From Flavobacteriaceae bacterium (GTDB lineage Bacteria > Bacteroidota > Bacteroidia > Flavobacteriales > Flavobacteriaceae): a stretch of 14,682 nucleotides of DNA. Of the stretch, positions 6,967 through 14,682 are shown piece by piece. The notes beneath the pieces were generated by a model. The model had not been told where the DNA came from. It made no database searches and saw only the letters and a list, made by a program, of their open reading frames with translations. The translations under genes were made by a program, and so were the position numbers. Each line of letters begins with the position of its first letter. Within the stretch, counting starts at the first letter, position 1. Location of the stretch: NCBI GenBank assembly GCA_003533785.1, contig DQCR01000043.1, forward strand, positions 1 to 14,682, in the 5' to 3' direction.

Positions 6967-8466
6967 ATGTTCTATAAGCTCAACTTCAGGGTCATTTTTC
7001 AACTATTAGGAGTTCTTTTGACTTTTAATGGTGCCTTAATGTTTTTAGCTGTCGGAATGAGCTGGCTCACTCAAGACCAATCTACACTACCCCTCTTGAA
7101 AGCTTCCGTTGGCGTATTGCTCGTAGGCATTCTTTTATTGATTATTTTCCGGGGAGTCCAACCCCAAATTCAAAAAAGAGAAGGCTATTTAGTAGTCACT
7201 CTAGGCTGGTTGGCCATGACCCTCACCGGGATGCTCCCCTACCTGGTGACAGGAAGTGTCCCAAATATTTCCTATGCTTTTTTTGAAACAATGTCTGGTT
7301 ACACCACAACAGGAGCAACGATATTAACGGATATTGAAAGCCTCCCCAAAGGCTTGTTGTTTTGGCGAAGTATTACTCATTGGATAGGAGGGATGGGAAT
7401 CATTGTATTAACCATTGCGATCCTCCCCATTCTTGGCATAGGAGGGATGCAACTGTTCGCAGCCGAAGTCCCTGGCCCCAACAGTGACAAACTGCATCCC
7501 CGAATCACGGATACGGCCAAACGCCTTTGGTTGCTGTATTTTGGATATACTTTGGCTGAGACACTTCTTTTGTCTCTTGCAGGGATGTCTTTCTTCGACG
7601 CTATCAATCACGCTATGAGCACCCTTTCCACAGGAGGTTTTTCCACCAAGAACAATAGCATTGCCTTTTGGAACGATCAACCCCTTATCCAATACATTAT
7701 TATGTTTTTTATGGTGGTAGCAGGAGCAAATTTCGTACTCAGTTACTTTGGGTTTACCGGGAGCTTTAGAAAAGTTTTCAGCGACATAGAGTTTAAATAT
7801 TATCTGTGGTTTATTGGGATTTTCACTCTTTTCGTTTGTTCATACTTCCTAATTCAAAATATAATACCCGGTGCTTTGAATAGTCATCCACAGGTATGGG
7901 GAAGTTCAGAAAGTGCTTTCCGTCATGCACTTTTTCAGGTAGTTTCTATTCTTACGACGACTGGATTTGTCACTGCAGATTATACTTCTTGGGCGCCTAT
8001 ACTCACTCTAATCTTCTTTGGTTTGATGTTTGTTGGGGGCTCCGCTGGTTCTACTTCTGGGGGTATTAAGGTGGTTCGACATTTGTTAATGATTCGAAGC
8101 GGAATTCTTGAATTTAAACGCGCCTTGCATCCCAATGCAATTCTGCAAGTGCGTTATAATAATCGTGTTGTCAATGAAGGAATTGTACAAAACATACTTG
8201 GGTTCTTTATTCTCTATCTTCTGTCTTTTATCATAGGTACGCTGGGTTTTGCAATGATGGGATTTGATTTTGAATCCTCGGTTGGGGTAGCAGCCTCTTC
8301 TTTGGGTAATGTGGGTCCAGCCCTAGGTATTTTTGGCCCTTCAGAGAATTATACACACCTGCCTACAATAGGACTTTGGTGGTCTTCTTTTTTAATGTTG
8401 TTAGGTCGCTTGGAGTTATTTACAGTATTGATTTTATTGACTCCTTATTTCTGGAGAAAAAGCTAA
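6967..8466 (+). CDS. trkH: Trk-type potassium channel/transporter subunit TrkH
   Basis: A 499-residue integral inner-membrane protein that conducts potassium inward as the pore of the TrkAH system. Four pore-loop selectivity filters are visible: T-T-T-G-A (113-117), S-T-G-G-F (221-225), T-T-T-G-F (330-334) and L-G-N-V-G (446-450), each after a short pore helix, as in the superfamily of K+ transporters. The loop G-S-A-G-S-T-S-G-G-I-K-V-V-R (358-371) corresponds to the intramembrane gating loop of the third repeat. Many hydrophobic segments are present, the first two at about residues 9-32 and 44-62. The length and the unmutated filters indicate an intact subunit. ATG at 6967 follows the trkA stop by two bases. 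The stop TAA (8464-8466) overlaps the stop of convergent rarA. Confidence 0.96.
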   Translation: MFYKLNFRVIFQLLGVLLTFNGALMFLAVGMSWLTQDQSTLPLLKASVGVLLVGILLLIIFRGVQPQIQKREGYLVVTLGWLAMTLTGMLPYLVTGSVPNISYAFFETMSGYTTTGATILTDIESLPKGLLFWRSITHWIGGMGIIVLTIAILPILGIGGMQLFAAEVPGPNSDKLHPRITDTAKRLWLLYFGYTLAETLLLSLAGMSFFDAINHAMSTLSTGGFSTKNNSIAFWNDQPLIQYIIMFFMVVAGANFVLSYFGFTGSFRKVFSDIEFKYYLWFIGIFTLFVCSYFLIQNIIPGALNSHPQVWGSSESAFRHALFQVVSILTTTGFVTADYTSWAPILTLIFFGLMFVGGSAGSTSGGIKVVRHLLMIRSGILEFKRALHPNAILQVRYNNRVVNEGIVQNILGFFILYLLSFIIGTLGFAMMGFDFESSVGVAASSLGNVGPALGIFGPSENYTHLPTIGLWWSSFLMLLGRLELFTVLILLTPYFWRKS

Positions 8467-8495
8467 TAGCCATATTTTTTTCCCCAAAGCTTTTT
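8457..8495. terminator. Possible weak bidirectional terminator at the trkH/rarA junction
   Basis: AAAAAGCT (8457-8464) and AGCTTTTT (8488-8495) form an 8-base-pair inverted repeat around a 23-base loop that contains a run of seven T. It spans both overlapping stop codons of two convergent genes, where a terminator is expected. The stem has only two G-C pairs and the loop is long, so it may be coincidental in AT-rich DNA. Confidence 0.25.
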
Positions 8496-9752
8496 TAACC
8501 ATTGTCGAATGGTATTTTCTTTTGGATTATCTCCAGGCTCATAGAAGCGAGTCCCTTCTAATTCTTCGGGGAGGTAGCCTTCTTCTACAAAATGATTGGG
8601 ATGGTCGTGCGGGTATTGATATTTTAACCCATGCCCCATTTCTTTACTCAATGCTGTGGGGGCATTACGAAGGTGGAGTGGCACGCCAAGATTCGGATTG
8701 TTCTCCACTTGTTCTTGGGCTTTGTTAATGGCCAAATAGCTCGCATTGCTCTTCGCAGAGGTAGCAAGGTATACAGCACACTGACTCAGTAAGATTCGAG
8801 CCTCTGGCAGACCAATGATTTGAACGGAACTGAAGGTGGTTTGGGCTAAAACCAAGGCGTTGGGATTGGCATTTCCAATGTCTTCACTGGCTGCGATAAG
8901 CATTCGCCTGGCGATGAATTTCACATCTTCTCCCGCTTGGAGCATTCGAGCCAACCAATATACTGCAGCATTGGGGTCACTGCCTCGAATGGATTTGATA
9001 AAGGCTGAGATAACATCGTAGTGGAAGTCACCATCTTTATCGAATTGTACAGCGTTGGTTTGTAACGTATTTTTTATTTTTTCATTAGTGACAATGATCT
9101 TTTCCTCTGGTTCGAAGGAAAAAATCACCAATTCTAACAGCGTTAATAGTTTCCGCGCATCTCCACTGGAAAAATGAATAAGGGCTTCAGGATCCTCCAA
9201 TACTATTTTTTGGGACTGTAAGAAGCTGTCTTTTTTAAGTGCCCGATTCAACAAACTCTTTAGATTATCTAAGGTCAGGGGCTTCAGTGTAAAAACTTGA
9301 CAGCGAGAGAGGAGGGCGTTGATTACTTCAAAACTGGGATTTTCCGTGGTAGCACCAATGAGTGTGATTATTCCTTTTTCAACAGCGCCCAATAAAGCAT
9401 CTTGCTGAGATTTGCTGAATCGATGGATTTCATCGATGAATAACAGCGGATTTTTATCGGTGAACAATCCCCCTTGGTTTTGTGCTTTTTGAATGATATC
9501 GCGCACCTCTTTCACTCCAGCATTGATAGCCGATAATTTATAGAAAGGTCTTTTTTTCTCGCCAGCTAGGAGTTTAGCTAACGTCGTTTTACCAGTTCCC
9601 GGCGGGCCCCACAGAATCATTGAAGGAATAAATCCCGATTGGATGCTTTGAAAAAGAGCCCCGTTTTTACCCACCAAATGTTCCTGACCCTCATAGTCTG
9701 AGAGGGATTTTGGTCGCATGCGCTCAGCAAGGGGGGTGGAAGAGGGATACAT
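8463..9752 (-). CDS. rarA: Replication-associated recombination protein A (RarA/MgsA), AAA+ ATPase
   Basis: A 429-residue AAA+ ATPase related to the clamp-loader/RuvB group, acting at stalled replication forks and DNA ends. Order of motifs: P-L-A-E-R-M-R-P-K-S (7-16) and the G-Q-E-H-L-V-G segment (22-28); Walker A G-P-P-G-T-G-K-T-T (49-57); Walker B L-L-F-I-D-E-I-H-R-F (103-112); sensor 1 G-A-T-T-E-N-P-S-F (133-141); the arginine finger in L-L-S-R-C (148-152). The C-terminal half carries the RarA tetramerisation region, including A-A-S-E-D-I-G-N-A-N-P and, near the end, G-H-G-L-K-Y-Q-Y-P-H-D. Full family length. ATG at 9752 lies 3 bases after the rlmB stop, so it is the second gene of an rlmB-rarA operon. 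The name MgsA for this protein should not be confused with methylglyoxal synthase. Confidence 0.95.
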   Translation of the reverse strand: MYPSSTPLAERMRPKSLSDYEGQEHLVGKNGALFQSIQSGFIPSMILWGPPGTGKTTLAKLLAGEKKRPFYKLSAINAGVKEVRDIIQKAQNQGGLFTDKNPLLFIDEIHRFSKSQQDALLGAVEKGIITLIGATTENPSFEVINALLSRCQVFTLKPLTLDNLKSLLNRALKKDSFLQSQKIVLEDPEALIHFSSGDARKLLTLLELVIFSFEPEEKIIVTNEKIKNTLQTNAVQFDKDGDFHYDVISAFIKSIRGSDPNAAVYWLARMLQAGEDVKFIARRMLIAASEDIGNANPNALVLAQTTFSSVQIIGLPEARILLSQCAVYLATSAKSNASYLAINKAQEQVENNPNLGVPLHLRNAPTALSKEMGHGLKYQYPHDHPNHFVEEGYLPEELEGTRFYEPGDNPKENTIRQWLKKLWGKKYGY

Positions 9753-9755
9753 GCT

Positions 9756-10502
9756 TTATTGATCTAAACGATGGTGCCGTTGTCGAATCGCTTCATAAAG
9801 AATCAGACCTGTGGCCACCGAAACATTGAGTGAAGCGACTTTGGAGACCATCGGTAGTTGAACGCAGGTATTTAACAATTTTAGAAGGCTAGGATGGATT
9901 CCTTTTTCTTCCGAACCCATAACCATGGCAATGGGCCCACTCAGATCCGTTTTGTAGGCTATATCCGTAGCCTTTTCATCTAAACCCACCAATGGAATAT
10001 CATGGTCTTGTAGAAGAAAAACAGCATCCTTGAGATGATTCACTTTAGCAATAGGCACTTCAAAAATGGCCCCAGCAGAAGTTTTGACGGTAGTTCCATT
10101 AAGAGGCGCACTTCCCGAATTGGGTAGAACAACACAATGGACACCAGTGGCCGCTGCCGTTCGGAGTATTGCACCTAAATTGTGTGGATCAGTTATATGA
10201 TCCAAAAGCAATAGGAAAGGGGGTTCATTACCAAAGCCCATATCGAGAATGTCTTCCAAAGAATGTGTGGCTACGGGAGAAATACGCGCCATAACTCCTT
10301 GATGATTTTCATGGCGACTAGAATTAAACTTTTCTTTGGGAACAAAACTAATGGTCACTCCCTTATTTCTCAATGCTTGTTCCAGTTGACGGAGTAGGGG
10401 GCTTTTTATTCCTTGTTGAATCCAAACCTTGTCTAAGGTTTGTTCATTTTCCAATGCCTCTTGGATGGCTCGAATTCCGAATATTTGTAACGATTTGTCC
10501 AT
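9756..10502 (-). CDS. rlmB: 23S rRNA (guanosine-2'-O)-methyltransferase RlmB
   Basis: A 248-residue SpoU/TrmH enzyme; E. coli RlmB methylates the ribose of G2251 in the peptidyl-transferase region of 23S rRNA. The N-terminal substrate-binding domain (about 5-75) opens I-F-G-I-R-A-I-Q-E-A-L and contains the diagnostic H-Q-G-V segment at 67-70. The SPOUT domain has motif 1 L-D-H-I-T-D-P-H-N-L-G-A-I-L-R (100-114), motif 2 M-G-S-E-E-K-G-I (195-202) and motif 3 S-L-N-V-S-V-A-T (224-231). The D-P-H-N-L-G wording is typical of RlmB and separates it from the methyltransferase at 3347-4060. The ATG at 10502 is preferred to the in-frame TTG at 10511, which would only add three residues. First gene of the rlmB-rarA unit. 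Confidence 0.93.
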   Translation of the reverse strand: MDKSLQIFGIRAIQEALENEQTLDKVWIQQGIKSPLLRQLEQALRNKGVTISFVPKEKFNSSRHENHQGVMARISPVATHSLEDILDMGFGNEPPFLLLLDHITDPHNLGAILRTAAATGVHCVVLPNSGSAPLNGTTVKTSAGAIFEVPIAKVNHLKDAVFLLQDHDIPLVGLDEKATDIAYKTDLSGPIAMVMGSEEKGIHPSLLKLLNTCVQLPMVSKVASLNVSVATGLILYEAIRQRHHRLDQ

Positions 10503-10508
10503 AATTAA

Positions 10509-10516
10509 CAAATATG
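10509..10516 (-). promoter_or_regulatory. Near-match -7 box upstream of rlmB (CATATTTG)
   Basis: Minus-strand CATATTTG matches five of the six fixed bases of TAnnTTTG and ends 6 bases before the rlmB ATG, the same spacing as the ubiE box. A promoter is needed here because a terminator lies just upstream. The mismatch at the first base keeps this tentative. Confidence 0.3.
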
Positions 10517-10539
10517 CTTAATTCCAATGAATTGTAAGT

Positions 10540-10568
10540 AAAAAAAAAGAGACCCAAGGGCCTCTTTT
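10540..10568 (-). terminator. Intrinsic terminator after the susC-susD-lipoprotein operon
   Basis: Minus-strand reading gives AAAAGAGGCCC, a tight turn, then GGGTCTC followed by nine T. The stem pairs 10558-10564 with 10549-10555, including one G-T wobble that becomes an A-C mismatch on the plus strand, and is extended by A-T pairs. The last pair probably opens to leave a four-base loop. It begins about 19 bases after the stop of the small lipoprotein gene and so ends the Sus-like operon. The wobble makes it a better hairpin for minus-strand transcripts. Confidence 0.85.
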
Positions 10569-10586
10569 AACAAAGAATATTTTTCT

Positions 10587-11450
10587 TTATAGTGTGCAAA
10601 AATCAATACCTACATCAATACTACCAACATCTGGACTAGGACCATGATCGGTTACAACTCCGTTTGGAGCTGTAATTTGAAAAGTAATTTCTGAATCATA
10701 ATCACCGGATTTAAAACTAAATACAAGTCCGATGGCATCAGAAGGTACCTCTATAGTAGCGGAACCTGAGGAACCAGTAATACTGTAAGGTGTTATCACT
10801 CCGTCTAGATTCACCTCAATAGCTGCACCATTAAATCCGTCACCGTAGGAGTCTTGCATGTCAATAGTCCATGTACCTGTCAATGGAGGACAAACTACAC
10901 TTCCGCTGTATCTGAAAGGTGAAACAAAGGCAGAACTACCTTGAATTTTTGGGCCTACATTATCTGAAGTAAATATCCTTCCATCAGTTGTGTTTAGCAC
11001 TAAGCGCATAAGGAATATATCTCCTCCATATAATTGGTCATCGGTTACACCAATGGCACTCATAGCAGAACCAATATTCATAGAAATTGTTCCTTGCAAT
11101 TTTCCGTTTTCACTAGCTGTGAAAGTTGATGCAGAAACATTTCCCATAGAAACCTCGTTGAAAGTAAGAACTTGACCAGCTACAGGGGTAGCATCTACAA
11201 AAGAAGCAAACACGTCAACTGATTCCATAGTATCTTGTCCTAAGAAATCATCAAATTCTAAATCTACACTCATTGTAGCTCCTGCAGGATTTGTAATGTC
11301 AATAGCAGGGAGCTGTTTACTAATTGTTCTCAAAATAGCTCCTGATTCAATTGTTGTTATGTTGAGTCTATCCAGATCGTCATCTTTACACGCTGTAATA
11401 GAAATAATTGTGGCGAGTAAAATGCTTGAATAAAGTTTTATTTTTCTCAT
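10587..11450 (-). CDS. Predicted surface lipoprotein, third gene of a SusCD operon, with D-S-Y-G-D-G-F-N-G domain
   Basis: A 287-residue lipoprotein that I cannot assign to a named family. Residues 1-20 form a lipoprotein signal ending S-I-T-A before Cys 21. The next residues K-D-D-D resemble the lysine/acidic signal known in Bacteroidota to send lipoproteins to the cell surface. Residues about 30-180 look like beta-sandwich repeats with no motif I recognise. The C-terminal part (about 187-287) starts at Cys 187 and ends with Cys 285 near the terminus, which may form a disulfide around the domain. It contains T-W-T-I-D-M-Q-D (193-200) and D-S-Y-G-D-G-F-N-G (200-208), a motif I know from other secreted Bacteroidota proteins but without a settled function; the clustered Asp residues could bind calcium (inference). 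It starts 12 bases after the susD stop, and a terminator follows. By position it may play a SusE/SusF-like role in binding the transported ligand. Confidence 0.75.
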   Translation of the reverse strand: MRKIKLYSSILLATIISITACKDDDLDRLNITTIESGAILRTISKQLPAIDITNPAGATMSVDLEFDDFLGQDTMESVDVFASFVDATPVAGQVLTFNEVSMGNVSASTFTASENGKLQGTISMNIGSAMSAIGVTDDQLYGGDIFLMRLVLNTTDGRIFTSDNVGPKIQGSSAFVSPFRYSGSVVCPPLTGTWTIDMQDSYGDGFNGAAIEVNLDGVITPYSITGSSGSATIEVPSDAIGLVFSFKSGDYDSEITFQITAPNGVVTDHGPSPDVGSIDVGIDFCTL

Positions 11451-11462
11451 AATTTATAATAT

Positions 11463-13118
11463 TTAGTTTATGAACCCAGTATCAGGATTGTTATCCCAAA
11501 AAACTTTGGTGACAACATCATCCTTTTGTGTGGCATTTGTATTAAACAAAGTATAATCGTCTGGGTAGAAGAAAGAACGCAGATAATTGTTAACCGGCTC
11601 TCTTACTAATGGCTGACCATCATCAGGCTTGCCTGTTCTTCTATAAGTATTGTATGCTTCCACACCGTTTCCGTACAAGGCTTTGAAATATTCTTTTTCA
11701 ATTATATTCAATTTACCGTCGGCGTTTGCAGCATCGTAACGATCCATGATTTCAGTTACATAAGCGTCAACATCATCTGAAGAAGGAACGTAGTCCGGAT
11801 CTGCGAGGTCAGATCTAAAATTCATAACCTTAGATATGCTTTGTCTAATTCCATCTTCTAATAAACCAGCAGCATCGCCACTAAAACTTGTCTCTAAAAC
11901 CATTTCAGCTAACATAAAGTGAACAAAGCTTGATAACATGATAGGTTCAATTCCAGCTCCTTTTGTTCCGATACTTCGATCAGCTATGGGAGTAAAGGAA
12001 TTATCATCAAATTGCCCTCCCACTGGATAAAGTCCCCAAGCAGTTCTTAAAGTTGTATCTGGCGGTATACCAAAGTCATAACCATGATCACGACCCCAAT
12101 ATCCAGGGTAGGATGCAAAATCATTTAGGTTACAATAGATGTTAGTAAATCCGACATGGGCTGGAGGAAGGGTGCCATAACAGGATTGCTCTACAGTATT
12201 TTGTGGTCCAACAGCGCGTTGTCTGTAGAAATAATACCTTCTTCTAGGATCTTCATTACTAGTATCCGATGTAATATATTGCATAAAAGTATTGGATTGG
12301 TAGTCTGTGGATCCAGTACCTTCTAAAAAGTTTCTAGCAAATATTGGATGCCGACTATCAGGATTAGTATCATTTGATCCAAACTGAAATTGGAAGTCAT
12401 CTGCAGCAGCACTAATAAAATTTCCAGAACTAACAATTGAGGAAATTGCACTTACAGATTCAGATTCATTTACAAGCCTACTTTGTACGTAGAGTTTTAA
12501 CTTCAGTGTATTTGCCAACTTAATCCACTTTGATTCATCACCACCATAGTAAAAATCAGTGTCAGGTAACTTTGTTTCATCTAGATTTAAATTGGCAATT
12601 GCAGAATCTAAGAGAGTAATCAAGCTCGCATAAATATCCTGGCCTGAATCAACACTAGGGTTGAAAATCTCAGGGTCATTACTTTCTGAATAAGGTATAT
12701 CACCTAGATAGTCTACTAAAGTAGCCATCACATACGCTTCAGCAATTTGTCCAATAGCTAGGTGTGTGTATAATCCACCCTCATCGGCATATCTTTGTAG
12801 TGCTCTTACATCTGGCATTATACCAGCGTATGCTATATTCCATGCATCATTTAAATCAGAAGGAGCATAAGCATTTTGGTATAAAGGTCCAAACATATGA
12901 AGTATACGTGTTACTTCTTGTCCAGGTTCAGTTACCTCAAAGAAGAAGTCTCTTAAATCCAATTGAATTGAATTAACATAAAATTCTGGATTTGCGTTTG
13001 TTTCATTCAGGGCGTTGGGAGAATCTAATAAATCTAACTCCATTGTATCGCATCCTTGTAATGCAATTACTCCTGAAATTGCGAAAAGTAAATTTCTGAG
13101 TTTATTGTTGTTTTTCAT
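11463..13118 (-). CDS. SusD/RagB-family nutrient-binding outer membrane lipoprotein
   Basis: A 551-residue surface lipoprotein that acts as the lid of the SusC channel and captures the nutrient. The signal peptide ends A-L-Q-G before Cys 23. The helical SusD fold is visible through A-I-G-Q-I-A-E-A-Y-V and L-V-D-Y-L-G-D-I-P-Y (121-143), a tetratricopeptide-like stretch, the late motif G-V-E-A-Y-N-T-Y-R-R-T-G-K-P (485-498) and F-F-Y-P-D-D-Y near residues 516-522. These resemble the SusD-like branch in which G-x-E-A-W/Y and R-R-T-G-x-P are conserved, rather than the starch-binding SusD itself. The ATG at 13118 lies 10 bases after the susC stop and the next gene follows after 12 bases, so all three are cotranscribed. 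The ligand is unknown: no glycosidase or peptidase gene is in view. Confidence 0.92.
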   Translation of the reverse strand: MKNNNKLRNLLFAISGVIALQGCDTMELDLLDSPNALNETNANPEFYVNSIQLDLRDFFFEVTEPGQEVTRILHMFGPLYQNAYAPSDLNDAWNIAYAGIMPDVRALQRYADEGGLYTHLAIGQIAEAYVMATLVDYLGDIPYSESNDPEIFNPSVDSGQDIYASLITLLDSAIANLNLDETKLPDTDFYYGGDESKWIKLANTLKLKLYVQSRLVNESESVSAISSIVSSGNFISAAADDFQFQFGSNDTNPDSRHPIFARNFLEGTGSTDYQSNTFMQYITSDTSNEDPRRRYYFYRQRAVGPQNTVEQSCYGTLPPAHVGFTNIYCNLNDFASYPGYWGRDHGYDFGIPPDTTLRTAWGLYPVGGQFDDNSFTPIADRSIGTKGAGIEPIMLSSFVHFMLAEMVLETSFSGDAAGLLEDGIRQSISKVMNFRSDLADPDYVPSSDDVDAYVTEIMDRYDAANADGKLNIIEKEYFKALYGNGVEAYNTYRRTGKPDDGQPLVREPVNNYLRSFFYPDDYTLFNTNATQKDDVVTKVFWDNNPDTGFIN

Positions 13119-13128
13119 TTTTCAATTT

Positions 13129-14682
13129 TTAAAATGATGCATTAATAGTAAATCCGTATCTCTTCGAACTAGGCCCAGCAAAATATTCAATCCCAATATT
13201 GTTTCCAACACCATTAGAAAGTGTGTTGGTATCAAAATTAACACCTTCCGGGAAATTAACTGCCTTGTACCAAAGATTTGTTCCGGACAAAGCAATGCTT
13301 AATGAGTTAAAAGGAAGTTTGTCTAAAACTGATCCTTTGAAATCATAACCTAGCGAAATTTCTCTTAATCTTATTGTAGTTCCATCCCAGATCTCTAACT
13401 CGTCAGTTCCTAACCAGTTACTAAATGCAATATCTGTAGCTCCTATTTGAGTTGTATTTGGTGAACCATCTACATTTACACCTGGGAATATATACGTACC
13501 AAGTCTATCAAAGGGAAAATCAATAATACCTCTGCTTAAGAGGGTAACAGCCTGTTTGGAGAAGATATCTCCACCGTGTCTGTAGCCCATGCCTATATTT
13601 AAATTGAACCCTTTATATTTAAAAGTGTTATCAAAGTTTAGGAGGAAGTCAGGATTTGGATCTCCTATGACTACGTCTTGCGGATCAATTATATAGTTAC
13701 CTGTTGCAGCATTAATTACTCTATTGCCAGAATCATCAGTCCTAATTTTATCACCAATTAAAACACCAAATGGTTGACCAACTATTGCTGCATTTTTCGC
13801 ATCAAAATTTGAATAATTACCAATTATGATTTGATCGACACCTTCAGGTAATCTTGTAACAAGAGATTCATCGGCATAAAAATTAACATTAGCACTCCAT
13901 GACAAACCATCATATTGTTGCAAAAGATTCATGTCAAGGTCTAATTCCACTCCTTGCACCTCAAGGTCTCCTCCATTAAGTGTTGTAAAGGTAAATCCAG
14001 TTGATGGGTCCAAGTCTTTTTGTGTAATTAAATCTGTAGTTGTCTTTTTAAAGTAACTAAGATTTATACCAATTCTGTTGTCAAAGAGCCTAGTATCCAT
14101 ACCAACTTCGAATTCAGATACTAATTCTGGCTTAAGATTAGGATTCCCTAACCTGTTTGAAGTAGTATTAGATGAACTCAAGTTTCCTCCTGGGGATATA
14201 AATGCACGACCTGTCAATGCAAGTGTATTTCTTGTTGTGTATGCGCCAGGGAAACCAGCAGAGGATCCATATCCAAGCCTTAATTTTAAGTAGTCAAGAA
14301 AAGTAGCTTGACCTAGTTCTTCAAAAAAGTTTGAAGCTATAAAAGAGACACTACCTGAAGGGTATAGGATAGTATTGTTTGTATCTTCTAATGTTGAAGT
14401 CCAATCGTTTCTAACAGACCCGTTAACATAAAGATAGTCGTCATATGAGAGAGTTAAGTCTGCAAATACCCCGTAAACATTTTGTTGGTTTTCGAATTGC
14501 ATTTGGACGCCACTAAAAGTGTTAGTAGCAGATGCATCTTCAAAATTCCAATGTTTGAGGGTTCCGTATGCAATTTGCTTATTACTTTCCAAACCGTCTT
14601 GTGAATATCTAACAGAGTTTGAGTTAAAACCAATAATTGCAGCTAAACCAAGTAAATCTGTGAATTCTTTTTTATAGTTTAC
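13129..14682 (-). CDS. SusC/RagA-family TonB-linked outer membrane transporter, partial (N-terminus beyond window)
   Basis: The C-terminal 517 residues of a TonB-dependent channel that imports the ligand captured by its SusD partner. The frame is open to the right edge (first codon GTA at 14682), so there is no start in the window. Family members are about 1000 residues, so the signal peptide, the plug domain and the first barrel strands are missing. The visible part is all beta-barrel: Y-K-K-E-F-T-D-L-L-G near the edge, L-K-P-E-L-V-S-E-F-E-V-G-M-D, I-R-L-R-E-I-S-L-G-Y-D, then L-S-G-T-N-L-W-Y-K and E-Y-F-A-G-P-S-S-K-R-Y-G-F, ending in N-A-S-F with the terminal aromatic residue of outer membrane barrels. 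The N-L-W-Y and Y-F-x-G-P-S ending is characteristic of SusC/RagA proteins. It heads the operon with susD; the promoter must lie outside the window. Confidence 0.94.
   Translation of the reverse strand, partial: VNYKKEFTDLLGLAAIIGFNSNSVRYSQDGLESNKQIAYGTLKHWNFEDASATNTFSGVQMQFENQQNVYGVFADLTLSYDDYLYVNGSVRNDWTSTLEDTNNTILYPSGSVSFIASNFFEELGQATFLDYLKLRLGYGSSAGFPGAYTTRNTLALTGRAFISPGGNLSSSNTTSNRLGNPNLKPELVSEFEVGMDTRLFDNRIGINLSYFKKTTTDLITQKDLDPSTGFTFTTLNGGDLEVQGVELDLDMNLLQQYDGLSWSANVNFYADESLVTRLPEGVDQIIIGNYSNFDAKNAAIVGQPFGVLIGDKIRTDDSGNRVINAATGNYIIDPQDVVIGDPNPDFLLNFDNTFKYKGFNLNIGMGYRHGGDIFSKQAVTLLSRGIIDFPFDRLGTYIFPGVNVDGSPNTTQIGATDIAFSNWLGTDELEIWDGTTIRLREISLGYDFKGSVLDKLPFNSLSIALSGTNLWYKAVNFPEGVNFDTNTLSNGVGNNIGIEYFAGPSSKRYGFTINASF

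Noticed and set aside
7377..7692. Minus-strand open frames inside trkH
   Set aside because: They lie opposite a membrane protein gene with intact pore filters and show no family features; shadows.
14590..14592. TTG at 14592 as the start of the SusC-like gene
   Set aside because: The frame stays open to the window edge and the upstream residues (Y-K-K-E-F-T-D-L-L-G and onwards) are normal SusC barrel sequence, so the gene is simply cut by the edge.
1..14682. Search for defence systems, transposases, att sites, CRISPR repeats, tRNA or riboswitches
   Set aside because: The window is filled almost completely by recognisable core or SusCD genes; no direct repeats, recombinase genes or tRNA-like folds were seen by eye.

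Overview
This window looks like a chromosomal segment of a Flavobacteriia-type Bacteroidota. The evidence is a PorT-type secretion component directly downstream of the menaquinone methyltransferase gene, a lipid-anchored Omp85 protein (TamL type), a SusC/SusD pair, the near absence of Shine-Dalgarno sequences, and Bacteroidota-style -7 promoter boxes (TAnnTTTG) in front of nearly every first gene. It is AT-rich and very densely packed. The longest gap without a gene is about 95 bases (5520-5614), so there is no unexplained stretch over 300 bases. I saw no tRNA, rRNA, CRISPR array, insertion sequence or prophage.

Left part (1-5519), envelope and central metabolism: a class II fructose-bisphosphate aldolase (3' end cut by the window edge) lies downstream of tamL on the minus strand. 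tamL is divergent from a SpoU/TrmH-family RNA methyltransferase, whose stop codon abuts the stop of the convergent porT gene. porT (type IX secretion) follows ubiE/menG (menaquinone synthesis) and overlaps its end.

Middle part (5615-8466): trkA and trkH form a two-gene plus-strand operon for a TrkAH-type potassium uptake channel. The stop codon of trkH overlaps that of the convergent rarA gene.

Right-middle (8463-10502, minus): rlmB and rarA, separated by 3 bases, encode a 23S rRNA 2'-O-methyltransferase and an AAA+ replication-fork protein. A clear intrinsic terminator (10540-10568) separates them from the next unit.

Right part (10587-14682, minus): a SusC (partial, N-terminal half outside the window), SusD and small lipoprotein operon for TonB-dependent uptake of an unknown nutrient. 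No enzyme in the window indicates the substrate. The small lipoprotein is the least familiar protein here. It has an apparent surface-export signal after its lipidated cysteine and a C-terminal domain with a D-S-Y-G-D-G-F-N-G motif.

Most of the window is recognisable core genome and I found no convincing new defence or mobile system. The points worth a second look are the third protein of the Sus operon, the overlapping divergent promoters of tamL and the methyltransferase gene, the very short leaders implied by the -7 boxes, and the non-ATG start of porT inside ubiE.
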